DNA from: Diadema setosum
Lineage: Eukaryota > Echinodermata > Echinoidea > Diadematoida > Diadematidae
DNA length: 64,000 nucleotides
Direction: 5' to 3'
Assembly (NCBI GenBank): GCA_033980235.1
Contig: CM067065.1
Coordinates: forward strand, 9,255,328 to 9,319,327
Shown here: positions 10,860 to 22,678 of the stretch, in pieces
Position numbering within the stretch: position 1 is the stretch's first letter
Layout: every line of letters begins with the position of its first letter
The notes under the pieces: model-generated
Told to the model about the DNA's origin: nothing
The model's database searches: none
What the model saw: only the letters and a program-made list of their open reading frames with translations
Made by a program: the position numbers and the translations under genes

Positions 10860-12370
10860 AATGGTCTTAAACTGATTAACGGAAGTGTCCACATGTATAG
10901 GCAAGTAAAGAATCCCAGAGAGAAGGGGCAATTGTAGAAAAAGCACGATAGCCATAATTATTTTGTGGAAGTGCGAGGTCTAGGAGAAAACTGCATTTTA
11001 GAGGGTGAACGGAGGGATCTTGACGAAGTAGTGGAACGTAAGGAAATGAGGTCTGTTAGATTCTTAGGGGCTTGCCCATTCAGAATTGTGTACGTAAACA
11101 GAAGAACTTTAAAAGATATGCACTGATGTATGGGAAGCCATGAAGTGGAGAGAACGGAGGATTGGAGTTATGGACTCGGATTTCCTGGAGGGGACACAAG
11201 TCTCGCGGCAGAATTGTGTACCCGATGAAGTGAGATTTAATGTGTCTGAGGGAGGTTAGAAATATGGAATTACAATAATCTGGATGAAAAGAAACAAATG
11301 CATGAATTAATTTGACAGTTGTAGGTCCATCTAATAGTTTCCTTATCTTCCCAATTTTGAACAATCCAAAGATGCTGACTTTGTTAATACAAATGTGCAT
11401 AATGTGGTGTTGAAGGGTAAGGTTTTTTGTCAATGATCAAAAGAAGATTACGTACCCATTCACTACACTTGATATGAACATTATCAGTAACTAAATCCGA
11501 GAATGCATTGGTGTTTCTATGTTTGGAATATAATTATATGAATCAACTCGTTTTCATTTGGTTTTGGTGTAACACAAATCTGTGTGTCGTCAGCATACAC
11601 CACATGCTGAATACTTGCTGAACGCCTTGGTGAGATTCAATGACTTTGGACAATGGAATGGTATAAAGAATAAAAAAAAAAAACAAGGAGCGGCAAGACC
11701 ACGGAATCTTGCGGATTCTCGAAGGTCAGCGGAAATGGTGAAGAGAGCCTGTCACTAAAATGATGATCCGTTAAGTACGGCTGTGAAGATATGAACGGAT
11801 CCATTCAAAACTGTTCCGGATATCAGGAAGTCTATGTCAAGGCGGCGAAATAACACACTGAGGTTGATATAGCGTCAAAGGGAGCTGGGTAGTCCAGGGA
11901 CCTGTTTTTTGAAGAGTTGAAATTTATTATAAAGTTGAATTTAACCGTAAGTCTATTGCAGCCTGTGTGGTAAGGAAATTTAAAATCGATTTTATCTTTT
12001 TGATAAAACGGGGCCCAGGAGTATTAACACTGCTTCGCTTTGAAAAGCTTAACCAAGGCAGTTTCTGCTGAATGATGATTTTGGTATGTAGATTGAAAAC
12101 ATGAAACATGTGCTTGATCTCTCACGGTAATCTTAGACTTGTGATGACACAATCCTCTCCAGAAGATTAGCATTGGGTTTGTAATCATTGAGTTCATTAG
12201 GGTCAAGTGAAATCTTCTTGAGGAGAGGAAGAAGTAGAGATGACTTAATTGCTTCTAGGACGATACCAGGATAAAGAGAAGTTGATTTTATTATGGGAGG
12301 GCTATTTCGTTTCCGTCAAGTAAAATCCACGCATGTGCGTTCAATTTCCAAATGCGAGGTCTACATTTTC
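10860..12370 (-). mobile_element. decayed L2-type LINE, 3' part of reverse transcriptase
   Basis: Read on the minus strand in broken frames: LKKISLDPNELNDYKPNANL, FEWIRSYLHSRT, LYTIPLSKVIESH, VYADDTQICVTPKPNEN, then IGKIRKLLDGPTTVKLIHAF and DYCNS. The LYTxPLSxVI and YADDTQ motifs with the PTTxKLxHAFxxxxxDYCNS thumb are characteristic of L2-clade elements. Stops and frameshifts make it non-functional. Confidence 0.72.
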
Positions 12371-12926
12371 GACTCGTCCATTGAAATTCACGGCGTATTA
12401 CCGATTAGCCTGTTTGAAGCGTTCATTTTTATCATATTTTTCAGATGATCAATTTTCTACTTCGTGCAATTTTTGAAGAATGAGGTGAAACCCAATTATA
12501 ATCCATAAAGTCAGATTAACAAAAATTGTACTTCATGCCCTACAGAGCACAGCACAATACTCACCTCAGCACAGCGTGACGCTTTAAAGGTGTTGTTTAC
12601 CATTGGGAGCAGTAAAAAAAAAAATAAAATATTCAGTTATCACACTCGATGCATATTTTGTAGATCACTTGTGTCACCAAAATCCTACCGTTAAAAAAAA
12701 AATGCAAAAGATCTTAAAATGTATAGGGATATGACTACTTTTATCAATACTGAAGATGGTTTATTCTAGAAACAATTTTCTATTGTTCACATGTTGTGTA
12801 TTCAACAATGCTTAACATTCTTTATACTGATAAACGTTTTTACATTGGGTGCTCTGATTCCCTTACTCATATTGTAGAACTAGGTTTTTGCTTCATCTGC
12901 ACTTGGTAAATACAGAGCTAAAAAGT

Positions 12927-13015
12927 CTCACGCATATTGCGTGAGACTCACGCATTTAGGGTCTGTCTCACGATCCCACGCATGGCACCCATTTATCTCA
13001 CGCATGGGGTGAAGT
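12927..13015. repeat. dispersed ctcacgcat units
   Basis: Several ctcacgcat/gcgtgagac units in both orientations within about 90 bases. Nature unknown. Confidence 0.4.
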
Positions 13016-13135
13016 GTGCAACTTGGGCCTATGATAAGGAGCATAGCTCAAAGGATTTAAGTGATAATTGCAATTGAAGCTATATTTCCCTTTTGTCTTT
13101 CAAAATCAGTAAAACAAGAAAATAGCTACTAAAAG

Positions 13136-13401
13136 GGCATGGCTAGTAACTGATCAGTGGAAATCAGTAGGAATGCTTGGGGATGATTGTTCCATCGTTG
13201 TGGGATTCATTTTCACAGAACAATAGATATTATAATGTACTCTGCATTATAATATCTATTGTTCTGTGAAAATTATTTGATTCAGAAATTATGGTCTCAT
13301 ATTCAAGTAACGTGCAGTTCAATGTTTCCAGGTTAGCATGCCTGTACAGTGACGGGGCGATTGTTAACGTGATTCCCACTGATCAGTTACTAGCCATCCC
13401 C
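13136..13401. mobile_element. TIR element with a central hairpin
   Basis: Outer TIR ggcatggctagtaactgatc against its inverse at 13401. In the middle, a hairpin of 28-base arms (tttcacagaacaatagatat... at about 13211-13273) with a 7-base loop. Confidence 0.7.
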
Positions 13402-13979
13402 TTTAAGTATGCGCCAGGTTGCAGCATTAAGACCTAAAAATTGAAAAAGGTTCCCTACCGTGGATACCACCCTCCCACTCCCTCAACCGCTCGGTCGCTT
13501 CGCTCCCTCGCTCGCGCGCGCATGCGCCGAGACGCCGAGACGTGAAAATCTGTTTGGGAACTTGACATCTCTGTAAATATTGCCTTTAACTGATTATGTG
13601 CGTAACCGTCAGTGCTCTCTCCCGTGCCTCTCTCAGCACAGTCTCACACTCCGGATAGCTAGCTAGCTACGTGCGAAGGAATGATGAATGCATGATCGAG
13701 ACTAGCTGCGCTCCGGGCCCCGTGCTGAATGCACGTTATGTAGCACACGAACTGCGTGTGGTACACACATCAGCCAGTAGGTACTATAAAATGGGCTTCA
13801 GAATTTCTGCGATTCGATTGGCCAATTGTCATACATTGATTTTTACTGATCCACACTGAGCCACGCGTCCGGTAAAGTTTTGTATAATGTCAGTTGTAGC
13901 TTTACCGGAAGCCTGATTGGAAAAAGAAATGTATGTCATGAATTCGCAGACCCCTTTTATAACAGAGATGATGAGAAAG

Positions 13980-13980
13980 G

Positions 13981-14022
<42 letters not shown>
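13980..14022. repeat. (GA)n microsatellite
   Basis: gagagaga run. Confidence 0.85.
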
Positions 14023-14023
<1 letters not shown>

Positions 14024-14116
14024 TTAGAGGAATGCAAAAGAGAGTGAGGACAAGAAGGGGAGAGTAAGTAAATATGAAGTATCAGAAATATAACATAATT
14101 ATGTAGTATGTTAAAA

Positions 14117-14761
14117 GTGACCTAGCATCACAAAACCAACAAAAAGTCACAAGACATGAATGTTTAGTAAAGGGCAGATATTGGAAGAGCTGATTCTAAG
14201 CTTTAAAATTATGTACGACTCAATTCAAATGAACTCCCCTAACCTAATCTAAATACTGGAAAGAAAGCACACACTCTGCAAAAGTGTGAACCGAAAAAAG
14301 AGGCTCTGAAGTTCAGGGTCTATCCAAGCGCTTAATCTTCATCAAATTGTGCTGGTTGTGCGATGAGTGAGACAAAAGACTGGATGTTAACCACCGTAGC
14401 AGCAACAATGAAGGGATTATCAGATTAAGCCGACATTCTGTTCATGAATAATATTAATTTTCATGGTGATAGCACTATCCTTTCAAAAGTTATTAGAATT
14501 GAAAGTGAAGGATGTGCAAATGATTTTCAAGAAATGAAAAGGGCCTACCTAATCACACCACTCTGCAAAAAGGAGGTTGTAGAAAAAATGCTGAAGACAC
14601 TCTCTCCAAATCATGTTAGGACCCTAACCTAAAGAATAATCTAGACGAAGAATATCTCTTTCAGAAAAAAACTCAAGATTAACTTCGTTCCTCCGTTTCA
14701 CCGTTTTGGAATCCTCACGTAAAATTGGCGGCTTTCTTTTTGTTTTGCGATGCACGATCAC
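14117..14761. mobile_element. GTGACC-family MITE
   Basis: 645 bases, GTGACCTAGCATCACAAAACC at the left and inverse tgcgatgcacgatcac at the right. The target duplication is no longer exact. Confidence 0.72.
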
Positions 14762-15246
14762 AAATATTGACATTACCTTATGTTATTATCGATTTTGTTA
14801 CAGTCTAATATCAATAGTTTGTTTATCTTACGTTGGCATTCTTAACATTTGCCTCCATAAAAAAGGAAAAAATGTAATAATCATTTTCTAATTTGTTTCC
14901 TTTACAATTTCTTTCCACAATTTCTTTCTTTAACAATTATAAAGATATTTTGTATTTCAGTGAAAAGTTATATTTCGCAGAGATGTCCGTATTAATGTGT
15001 AGAAGGAAAATTTGACTTCGAATTTCACCCAAGATCTGGATCCATGTTAAGCAGCTTCTTATGATAGCAGTCTCCTGCTTTTCTTGTTCGTACAATTACA
15101 TAATTCTAAAATTCATGATATTAAATTCTCATTTTCTTTCCTCTAAATTTCTCTTATCATAATAACATAAGACATAATTTGAAAAAAAAATATTCAGTCG
15201 TTATTGAGCTAATGTACAGTTGTTATATTTACGACGGCCTTTTATA

Positions 15247-15428
15247 CAGTGGACTCCATTATAACGAAATCCTTGGGGCCGGCAGTTTTCTTTTGTTTTC
15301 TAGACATGTCCTTACAACCGAACTAGCAATCAGTATAAAAAATTTAGAGCCGACTATTTTGCAGCCTGAAATTTTACTTCGTTGTAACCAGAATTTATAA
15401 CCTTGTTCGTTAAAACAGGAGTACACTG
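15247..15428. mobile_element. pogo-like MITE (182 bases)
   Basis: CAGTGGACTCCATTATAACG at the left and CAGTGTACTCC at the right (inverted), TA on both sides. The right-hand TA is also the left border of MITE-A. A relative is at 60847-61043. Confidence 0.72.
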
Positions 15429-15602
15429 TATGAAGAGTTTGTTTGCAAAAACCGATAAGTCCATATTTGCCAAATGGAGATATGTGTGATTATAGGTCAG
15501 GCAAAATAAAGAGAATAATAAGAAAATTGTTGCTTCTTTTGACCATAACTTCAAAAATGTACCTAATGTAGTGACCAATATATCATTTAAAAGGTATTAT
15601 TT

Positions 15603-16293
15603 GTGACCGTGCATCACAAAACAAACAAAAAGTCACACCCCTTGATTCTATGTGAGGACTCAATACAGGTGAAATGGGTCAACTAAGTCAATCTTGAGTT
15701 TTTCATATTTTCTGAAAGAGCTATTTTTCTTCTACGTTATTCTTTGGTTTGGGATCATAACACGAATGGCAAAGTGTGTTTTCTGCAGTTTTTCTACAAC
15801 CCCTTTTTGGGGGAGAGTAGAATGATCAGGTATGTATTAGAGGCCCCTTTTCATTTCTTGAAATCCTTTGTACACTCTTCACTTTCAAGTCTAATAACTT
15901 TTGAAACGATCTTCATGCTACTTCTTCGAAAGTTGGCATTAATCATGGAAAGAATGTCTTGAAAGAACATGCTTAATTTCGGCTTAATTTGATAATCCCT
16001 TCATTGATGTTGCTCCGGTGGTTTATGTACTGTCTTTTGTCCCTTTAATCACACAGCTAAACGGCTTGGTAAAGATTAAGCGCTTGAATAAACCCCGTAC
16101 TTCAGAACCTCTATTCTCAGTTCACATTTCTCCAGAGTGAATGCTTTCTTTCCAGTATTTAGGCAGGTTAAGAGAATCCATTTGAATTGCGTTATACATC
16201 ATTTTAAAGCTTAGAGTCTGTTCTTTCAGAATCTCTCCTTAAATAAAAATCCATGTCTGGCGACTTTTTGTTGGTTTTGTGATGCAGGGTCAC
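15603..16293. mobile_element. GTGACC-family MITE inserted in MITE-A
   Basis: 691 bases, GTGACCGTGCATCACAAAAC at the left and its inverse at the right. The uninterrupted MITE-A reads ggtattattttgtac at this place, and here ATTT is present on both sides (15599-15602, 16294-16297). This proves a 4-bp target duplication. Confidence 0.85.
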
Positions 16294-16307
16294 ATTTTGT
16301 ACTTTAT

Positions 16308-19300
16308 TCAATTCAATTCGCGTTTATTTCATTCAAACAGATAAAAAACATTCAGACAAAGTATATAAATAAATTCAAATTGACAATAAAAATGTAACAG
16401 AATGCGGAGACAGCAAGAAAAACAAAGTTTTATAAGCAGTTGCCACCATAACAAAAGCATTTATAATAAAAGTCATATTAAATTGTACAAATAAATATGC
16501 ATAGATATTAAAACCAAAGAGATCGAAAATACATATTCAACAATAGACACATAGAGACAAAAACAAACAAACAACAAACAAACACAGAGTAATACCCGAA
16601 TGTATAGATTACTTTTCTTTTTCCAATAAGAATAATTTAAATCTTCGTTTAAAACATTTAAAGATGGACTCATTTTAATTGACTGTGGCAAGTTATTCCA
16701 AATTAGAGGTCCTCTATACAAAACAGAATATAAACCAACATTTGTTCTATTAAGAGGTAAATGATAATTCAGAGGATTTCTCAAACAATACGAAGGAATA
16801 GCACTATTTAACTGAAACAAGGAAGAAAGACTCGGGGGAATACAATTTTTAAAACATAAATACATAAATACACCAATAATATATTTGTTCAATTCAAAAA
16901 TATCTAAAACATTACATTTCATAAAAAGAGGTTTAGTGGAGGCAAGATAATTGGCGTGACATATAATTCTCACTGCTTTCTTCTGCAGACGGAAAAGTCT
17001 GACCATAGAATAATTTGATGTATTTGCCCAAGCAATGTTTCCATATTGAAGTTGACTTAATATAATAGCGTTATAAATCATGCATAAAATATTGTGAGGA
17101 AAATATCGTAATTTGTATAAAATACCGATACATTTAGAAATCTTATTGCAGACTGAATCAATATGTTTATGCCAAGATAATTTATTGTCAATAATGACGC
17201 CAAGAAATGACAATGAATTCGTAATTTTTATAAGATTGTTATTCATATAAATTGCTGAATTCTGTATATCAATTTTCTTATTAGTAAAAATCATACATTG
17301 AGTTTTCTTCACATTCAAAACTAATTTGTTCATAAGAAGCCAATCATATTTTTTTTTAATTTCTTCATTAAAACGTATCAATAAAGTATTAATATTATCA
17401 TCAGACATAAACATACTGGTATCATCTGCATATAAAATGAACTGTATTTTTTCTGTGACATTGCAAATATCATTGATGTAAATGAGAAATAAAAGTGGAC
17501 CAAGTATTGAACCCTGAGGCACTCCACATCCCAGGCTACACAACTCAGATTTACATCTATTAACCAATACAAATTGTTTCCGATTATCCAAATAACTTGA
17601 AAACAATTTGAACAAATTACCTCGGATACCATAAATATATAACTTATCTAATAAAATAGAATGATCTAAAGAATCAAAAGCCTTGCTTAAGTCTAAAAAC
17701 AAACCAATAATTGATTGATGAGAATTAAGTGCATTAGTTACTTTTGAAATAAGGTTAATCAAAGCATGGGACGTGGAGTGCCCAGAACGAAATCCATATT
17801 GACATGGTGTTATTATATCATATTTGTCTAAAAATAACAGTAATCTATCATATATACATTTCTCAAGAATTTTAGAAAAAACAGATAACACAGATATAGG
17901 TCTATAGTTATTGACATCATGACTTGGACCACTTTTAACAACTGGTATAACTTTGGCAATTTTAAGTTTGTTTGGAAAAATACCAGTGGATAAAACACAA
18001 TTAAAAATGTCACATAAAGGATAACAAATTACATGTATTACTTTTTTTACAACATCTATGTCAATGTCATCATAACCAGAACTTGAACCATTGTCACAAT
18101 TACATACAGTCTTTACAACTTCTCCTGGGGTAATAGGGCTAAAAAATGCTGTATTCTCATTTTTCTTTACAAACTGAGTATAATTATCATTAGTACAGAC
18201 TTGAATTGTGTTCTTCAGATACAAATCTACATTAACAAAGTGATCATTAAAAACTTGAGCAATTTCTTTACTTTTTTCAACTTTCCTATCATCTGCCATA
18301 AGATAATCAATACTAGATTGTACATTCCTTTTGCCCAAAGCCTTATTAATAAGTTGCCAAGTTCTTTTAATATCAAATTTAACTTCCCAAAACCTGTTCT
18401 TAAAAAAATCATTCTTAACACGCTTAATCTCATTATTCACTTTATTACGAAATTGCTTATACACCTTTTCTCTATAAATTGTTGGATTTTTAATGTATTT
18501 TTTATATAAAACATACTTCTTATTACACAATTTTCGTAAATCATTATTAAACCACGGTTTATCTATACGGCGTTTACATCTGCACTTCTTTTTAGGAAAA
18601 CATTTATCATATAAATACATAAATTGAAAATAAAAATTATCATATGCAATATTAGCAACACAGTTATCCACATGCCAATTAACTTTCAATAATTCACCAA
18701 GAAAATATTGCATATTTCTCTCATTTATCAATCGTTTCTCAAAATATTCAAAATTAGCACTTTCACTCATTTTGTACCGCCTCAAACAAAAAACTGGAAA
18801 ATGGTCAGATACATATGCCAAAATAGTACCAGATACCAAATAATTCATTTCATTAGTGAATATATTATCAATTAGCGTAGCTGAATGATTTGTAACACGT
18901 GTAGGAAAATGAATAATTGGATAAATAGCTTTAGTCATAAACATATCAAGGAATTCATTAACTTGTGGGCAAGAATCAATATCATATAAATTAAGGTTAA
19001 AATCTCCTGAAATATACAATAACTTATTTTCCTTAATAATATTATCTAATATTGCGTTCAATGAAAATAAAAATTGAGGCAAGAGAGCATTTGGCGGTCG
19101 ATAAACAGTAGCAAATATAATATTTTTTGGTTTAAAATCAATTTCAATAAATATACATTCAATCCTGTCTGTGCATAAATCTAAATCAACTCTCTGTACA
19201 AAATTCAAATCATCGTGGATAAAAACACCAACTCCTCCCCCTCTGCGATTGTGGCGAGAATTTCCAACAAAATTATAACCTTCAATATCAAACTTAGGAT

Positions 19301-20440
19301 CATCACTTTTTAACCAAGTCTCGGAAATTCCAATAACAGAAAATTGTAAATCAATACCACTCAATAATGAACACAGATTATCAAAATTTCTTTTCAAACT
19401 TCTTGAGTTTAAATGTAAACAGGTGAAACCTTTCTTGCACAAAGACAAATTGCTATTATCCTCTAAAAATTCATTGAGTTCATGTGAAAGAAAACATTTT
19501 TTATTAGAGTCAGATGAATCATTACAGACAGAAGACAAATATTCATTAATTTTATACAAATCAATATCAGGCATTACAAGGACAAATGTTACAAATTCAA
19601 CCAAGAAAAAAAAAGAAGAAGAAGAGAAAGAATGGACACTTAACAAAAGAGAAGAATAAAGAAAAAAAAATCAAAGAATCTCAAATTCAGACACAATGAG
19701 AGGAAAAAAAAAAAGAAAGAAAAATATTAACCAGGTATGTGAATATCAGGAGCGAGTAAAAACCATCGGGGATTATCGTAAAGATAACTCGCAAAATTAC
19801 ATGTACATGTATATAACAATTGATACTGTTTAGAGACATATATAGTACTAGACAACTGAAGCATAACATTGGCAAAGTGTAAGGCTAAACGAGTTCAACG
19901 AATCATCTCAGTGAGTTCAGTTCAGACAAGTTTCTGATGGGTTTCTTGATCAGGCGACCATTGTCTTGCTTTACCATTGCAAAGACACGGCCATCTGAAG
20001 TCCATGAGGTAGTTACACTTGTGTGACGGGATGTCTGGGAAAGTAGATCAGCGTTTTTCTTTGTCAGATCTTCAACAATCACTATGCCAGAGCCTTTCAG
20101 CTTCCTACGGTTCCTCATCATCTCGAACTTGGCCTTGTAGGAAGTGAACTTCACAATGATGGAAGGTGGGGAAGCTCGACTCGCAGCGTTCGCGTAGGAT
20201 GGCTGACCATCAGGCAACTGAGAACGACGACTAGGTAGGCGATGGGATCTGTCAATGTCGATTGGCCTGACAGTGACTCCAATGCGCTGGGCGATGTCAC
20301 ACACGACTTGGTCTGTGTTTTCACCTGGAGAAACCTTCACTCCTTGCAGACGGATGTTGTTCCTCCGGGAATATTGCTCGATGTGCTCGAGTCTCAGACT
20401 GGCGTCCTGGATCTTCGCTGAATTGCTTTCAACAGATGAC
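16308..20440 (-). mobile_element. nearly complete two-ORF LINE (CR1/Jockey-type), 5' truncated
   Basis: Minus-strand element with ORF1 (19903-20481, its start borrowed from neighbouring MITE sequence) and an open ORF2 (16473-19646). The 3' end carries AATTGAATTGAA-type short repeats instead of a long poly(A), as in CR1-related LINEs. Both flanks are pieces of one MITE (left part ending ...gtactttat at 16307, right part from about 20440), so the LINE inserted into that MITE. The frame is open through endonuclease and reverse transcriptase, suggesting a recent insertion. Confidence 0.85.
16473..19646 (-). CDS. LINE ORF2: endonuclease-reverse transcriptase
   Basis: 1057 codons without a stop. 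The more likely start is the second Met (MPDIDLYKINEYL, residue 25), because the first 24 residues are a low-complexity Ser/Phe stretch. An apurinic-type endonuclease lies at about residues 75-300, with HLNSRSL (N near 79), ISETWL, VYRPPN, SGDFNLNLYD (near 213) and VSDHFPVF, so all catalytic motifs are present. Reverse transcriptase follows: NYRPISVLSVFSKILEKCI, QYGFRSGHST, GLFLDLSKAFDSLDH, GVPQGSILGPLLFLIYINDI and YADDTSMF (YADD at 739-742), then a thumb region ending WNNLPQSIK. The family nicks target DNA and copies its RNA at the nick. No frameshift is seen, so activity is possible. Confidence 0.9.
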   Translation of the reverse strand: MLSVHSFSSSSFFFLVEFVTFVLVMPDIDLYKINEYLSSVCNDSSDSNKKCFLSHELNEFLEDNSNLSLCKKGFTCLHLNSRSLKRNFDNLCSLLSGIDLQFSVIGISETWLKSDDPKFDIEGYNFVGNSRHNRRGGGVGVFIHDDLNFVQRVDLDLCTDRIECIFIEIDFKPKNIIFATVYRPPNALLPQFLFSLNAILDNIIKENKLLYISGDFNLNLYDIDSCPQVNEFLDMFMTKAIYPIIHFPTRVTNHSATLIDNIFTNEMNYLVSGTILAYVSDHFPVFCLRRYKMSESANFEYFEKRLINERNMQYFLGELLKVNWHVDNCVANIAYDNFYFQFMYLYDKCFPKKKCRCKRRIDKPWFNNDLRKLCNKKYVLYKKYIKNPTIYREKVYKQFRNKVNNEIKRVKNDFFKNRFWEVKFDIKRTWQLINKALGKRNVQSSIDYLMADDRKVEKSKEIAQVFNDHFVNVDLYLKNTIQVCTNDNYTQFVKKNENTAFFSPITPGEVVKTVCNCDNGSSSGYDDIDIDVVKKVIHVICYPLCDIFNCVLSTGIFPNKLKIAKVIPVVKSGPSHDVNNYRPISVLSVFSKILEKCIYDRLLLFLDKYDIITPCQYGFRSGHSTSHALINLISKVTNALNSHQSIIGLFLDLSKAFDSLDHSILLDKLYIYGIRGNLFKLFSSYLDNRKQFVLVNRCKSELCSLGCGVPQGSILGPLLFLIYINDICNVTEKIQFILYADDTSMFMSDDNINTLLIRFNEEIKKKYDWLLMNKLVLNVKKTQCMIFTNKKIDIQNSAIYMNNNLIKITNSLSFLGVIIDNKLSWHKHIDSVCNKISKCIGILYKLRYFPHNILCMIYNAIILSQLQYGNIAWANTSNYSMVRLFRLQKKAVRIICHANYLASTKPLFMKCNVLDIFELNKYIIGVFMYLCFKNCIPPSLSSLFQLNSAIPSYCLRNPLNYHLPLNRTNVGLYSVLYRGPLIWNNLPQSIKMSPSLNVLNEDLNYSYWKKKSNLYIRVLLCVCLLFVCFCLYVSIVEYVFSISLVLISMHIYLYNLI

Positions 20441-20481
20441 TCAAAATCTTCAAAAATGGACTTATCGGTTTTTGCGAACAA
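19903..20481 (-). CDS. LINE ORF1 (RNA-binding coiled-coil/RRM protein), 5' truncated
   Basis: 192 codons. From about residue 16 it reads SVESNSAKIQDASLRLEHIE, then QYSRRNNIRLQGV, GENTDQVVCDIA, IDIDRSHRLP, PPSIIVKFTSYKAKFEMMRNR and LKGSGIVIVEDLT. This is the coiled-coil plus RRM plus C-terminal domain pattern of L1-type ORF1 proteins, which coat LINE RNA. The first 15 residues (MFAKTDKSIFEDFES) are antisense MITE terminus, so the original start is missing and the ATG is chimeric. Confidence 0.75.
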   Translation of the reverse strand: MFAKTDKSIFEDFESSVESNSAKIQDASLRLEHIEQYSRRNNIRLQGVKVSPGENTDQVVCDIAQRIGVTVRPIDIDRSHRLPSRRSQLPDGQPSYANAASRASPPSIIVKFTSYKAKFEMMRNRRKLKGSGIVIVEDLTKKNADLLSQTSRHTSVTTSWTSDGRVFAMVKQDNGRLIKKPIRNLSELNSLR

Positions 20482-20721
20482 ACTCTTCGTATGTACGTTG
20501 TGACGTAGTATCTTAAGTCTTACGAATCGATTAATATCATGCTAACAATGTCCTATGTATATATTCGAAATTACTAAGTAAAATAGCACGCTAATCCTTA
20601 TGTATGTGTAATGTTATGCTCACAATGTTTGTTATGCATTCATTTTATCACATGTGATTTGAAGAAGACGAAAAAATCAAACAACCAGTATAGTAACGAC
20701 AATAGAATGTAATACAACTAT

Positions 20722-20722
20722 G

Positions 20723-20766
<44 letters not shown>
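20722..20766. repeat. (TA)n microsatellite
   Basis: Pure TA run into which MITE-A (20766-21014) is set. Confidence 0.85.
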
Positions 20767-20769
<3 letters not shown>

Positions 20770-21014
20770 GAGCTTGTTCGCAAAAACCGATAAGTCCATA
20801 CTTGCCAAATGGAGATATTTGCAATTAAAGGTCAAGAAAAATAAAGAGAATAATAAGAAAATGTTTGCTTCTTTTAACCATAACTTCAAAAATGTACCTT
20901 TATATGCAGTGACCAATTTATCATTTAAAAGGTATTATTTTGTACTTTATAACAGAGACAGTACTTCAAAACCTTCAAAAATGGACTTATTGGTTTTTGC
21001 TAACAAACTCTTCA
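20766..21014. mobile_element. MITE-A, intact copy in a TA repeat
   Basis: 249 bases, TGAAGAGCTTGTTCGCAAAA to its inverse. Highly similar to 8392-8640 throughout. Confidence 0.8.
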
Positions 21015-21019
21015 TATAT

Positions 21020-22660
21020 GTAATATATAGACGTATGTAGTACAACCCTTCGCATCATATTTCCTGTACAATCATATGTACTTATGGTGATACAAGGTCC
21101 TTCTTCATTTTGCCTTAAAGCAATGAGATTCACAAGGTGGAGCTCCAACTGGCTATAATCTTGACATTTGTCCATTTTCTGTGGATGTACAGAAAAGAAA
21201 AATACCACAATTACACTTTCTCCTTGATGATCAGGGTTTGATGCCACCATCATTCTGAGCAATGCTATCATCCATTTCAAACCCTAACATTTTAAATATT
21301 GAGTATATTTGCCTGTTTATTCATATTTGAAAATGGAATGAACTTTCGCCTTTGAATGATTTAATTTCGTTTCAGCTTTTTTCCAGATTTGCATTAAAAT
21401 GGAAACTACCAACAGAGGTTTAAACACAACAACATGAGGGATGTCACAATCACGGATAAACAAAATAAACATCATTGAAATCTACACATGTTAATGCCTT
21501 AATTAGCGATTTCGTTGATTGAATTACATACTAATTACTCTTCAAAGAATTCTTATCTTTACGATAAAAAGAGGGAAGGCGTGGGATACTTTCAATTTTT
21601 ATTTTTTTTATTCTTTTTTTTTTAGGAACAGGATTTCATACATGTACTTGTTGATATATAACGGAGTTCTGTGACGTATCTATGGAGAGGTACATGTTAG
21701 GCGTTATTTTGTTGCGTGTTATAAAAATGTTGTTCATCTAAACACTGTTATCAAAGAGAACAGGTTTATACATTTCGAGTGTACATAATATTGCATGCAT
21801 GAACTTTGTAATTTACGTAGAAGAACATTAAGTATAGCTGAAACTAAAAAAGAGGTTGATAATGTGATCTTATTTTCTTCACTTCTCATTTTGCAATTTG
21901 TAAAATATCTTGCATAGAGATTATATCAAAATAAACGTAAAAATCTCTGAAAACAACCCGCATATTTAAATTTGTACTTTCTAATAGACTTTGTTACGAC
22001 AGAGGCTGTGAAAAGACACAGGTATTCCTGCTCACAATTTACTTATTTTGTAGCAGCTGAGAAACAAAACTTGCTAAAGAAATGAAAGATGGATCACTTA
22101 CATAGACATCAATCAGTATCATGTCTGCAGGATTTAATAGAAACATCACTCAAATGCTATGAAATATGATTAATATGAGGGACCTACTAGAATATAAAGA
22201 TTTTATAAACTATAGGTCCTCAGATGAAAATACTGGTCATATTGAACAGACAACCTAATAACGAAAATTATTAAAGGAAGGAGTGGGACGTGAATGAAAA
22301 GAGAGTAACAATTTTAAAAAAATTGCTTATTCTTTCCCGTTTTGGAACTCATCGCTCATTATTGACAACTAGAATAAGTACTACAAAGATAATCTTCATT
22401 TTCATTTAGGCGGGCTCTTTATTTAGGATTTGGAGAGTATAATTTGGACTCATTCACGAGAGCAAAACAAGTTGGTGCAGTGTCCTTCTGGTGCTCTTTT
22501 GGGAGAATGCCAACCGCGATATAATAAATATAACCCCCTCCCCCCTCCCCACAGATTCACAAGTCTCGCAAGGTTATTGTCTTTGTATTCAAAATACTCT
22601 TTAATCCGTTAACAAGGTTGTAGGGCGTGACTTGTCCTTCAGGTATACGTCCTCATACTC
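21020..22660. other. no recognisable gene
   Basis: AT-rich sequence without a credible exon, tRNA or clear repeat end. Open frames here are under 100 codons and unlike known proteins. Confidence 0.5.
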
Positions 22661-22678
22661 TTTGAAACACATGGAAAT

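Larger units (their letters stand above)
15431..20489. mobile_element. MITE-A copy split by two later insertions
   Basis: The left end TGAAGAGTTTGTTTGCAAAA lies at 15431 and the right end (inverse of the same) at 20489; a TA is present at each border (15429-15430 and 20490-20491). An intact relative is 249 bases (8392-8640). Here the element is interrupted by a GTGACC element (15603-16293) and by the LINE (about 16308-20440). Confidence 0.8.

Noticed and set aside
18201..18509. Short open frames antisense to or overlapping LINE ORF2
   Set aside because: They are shadows of the 1057-codon frame.
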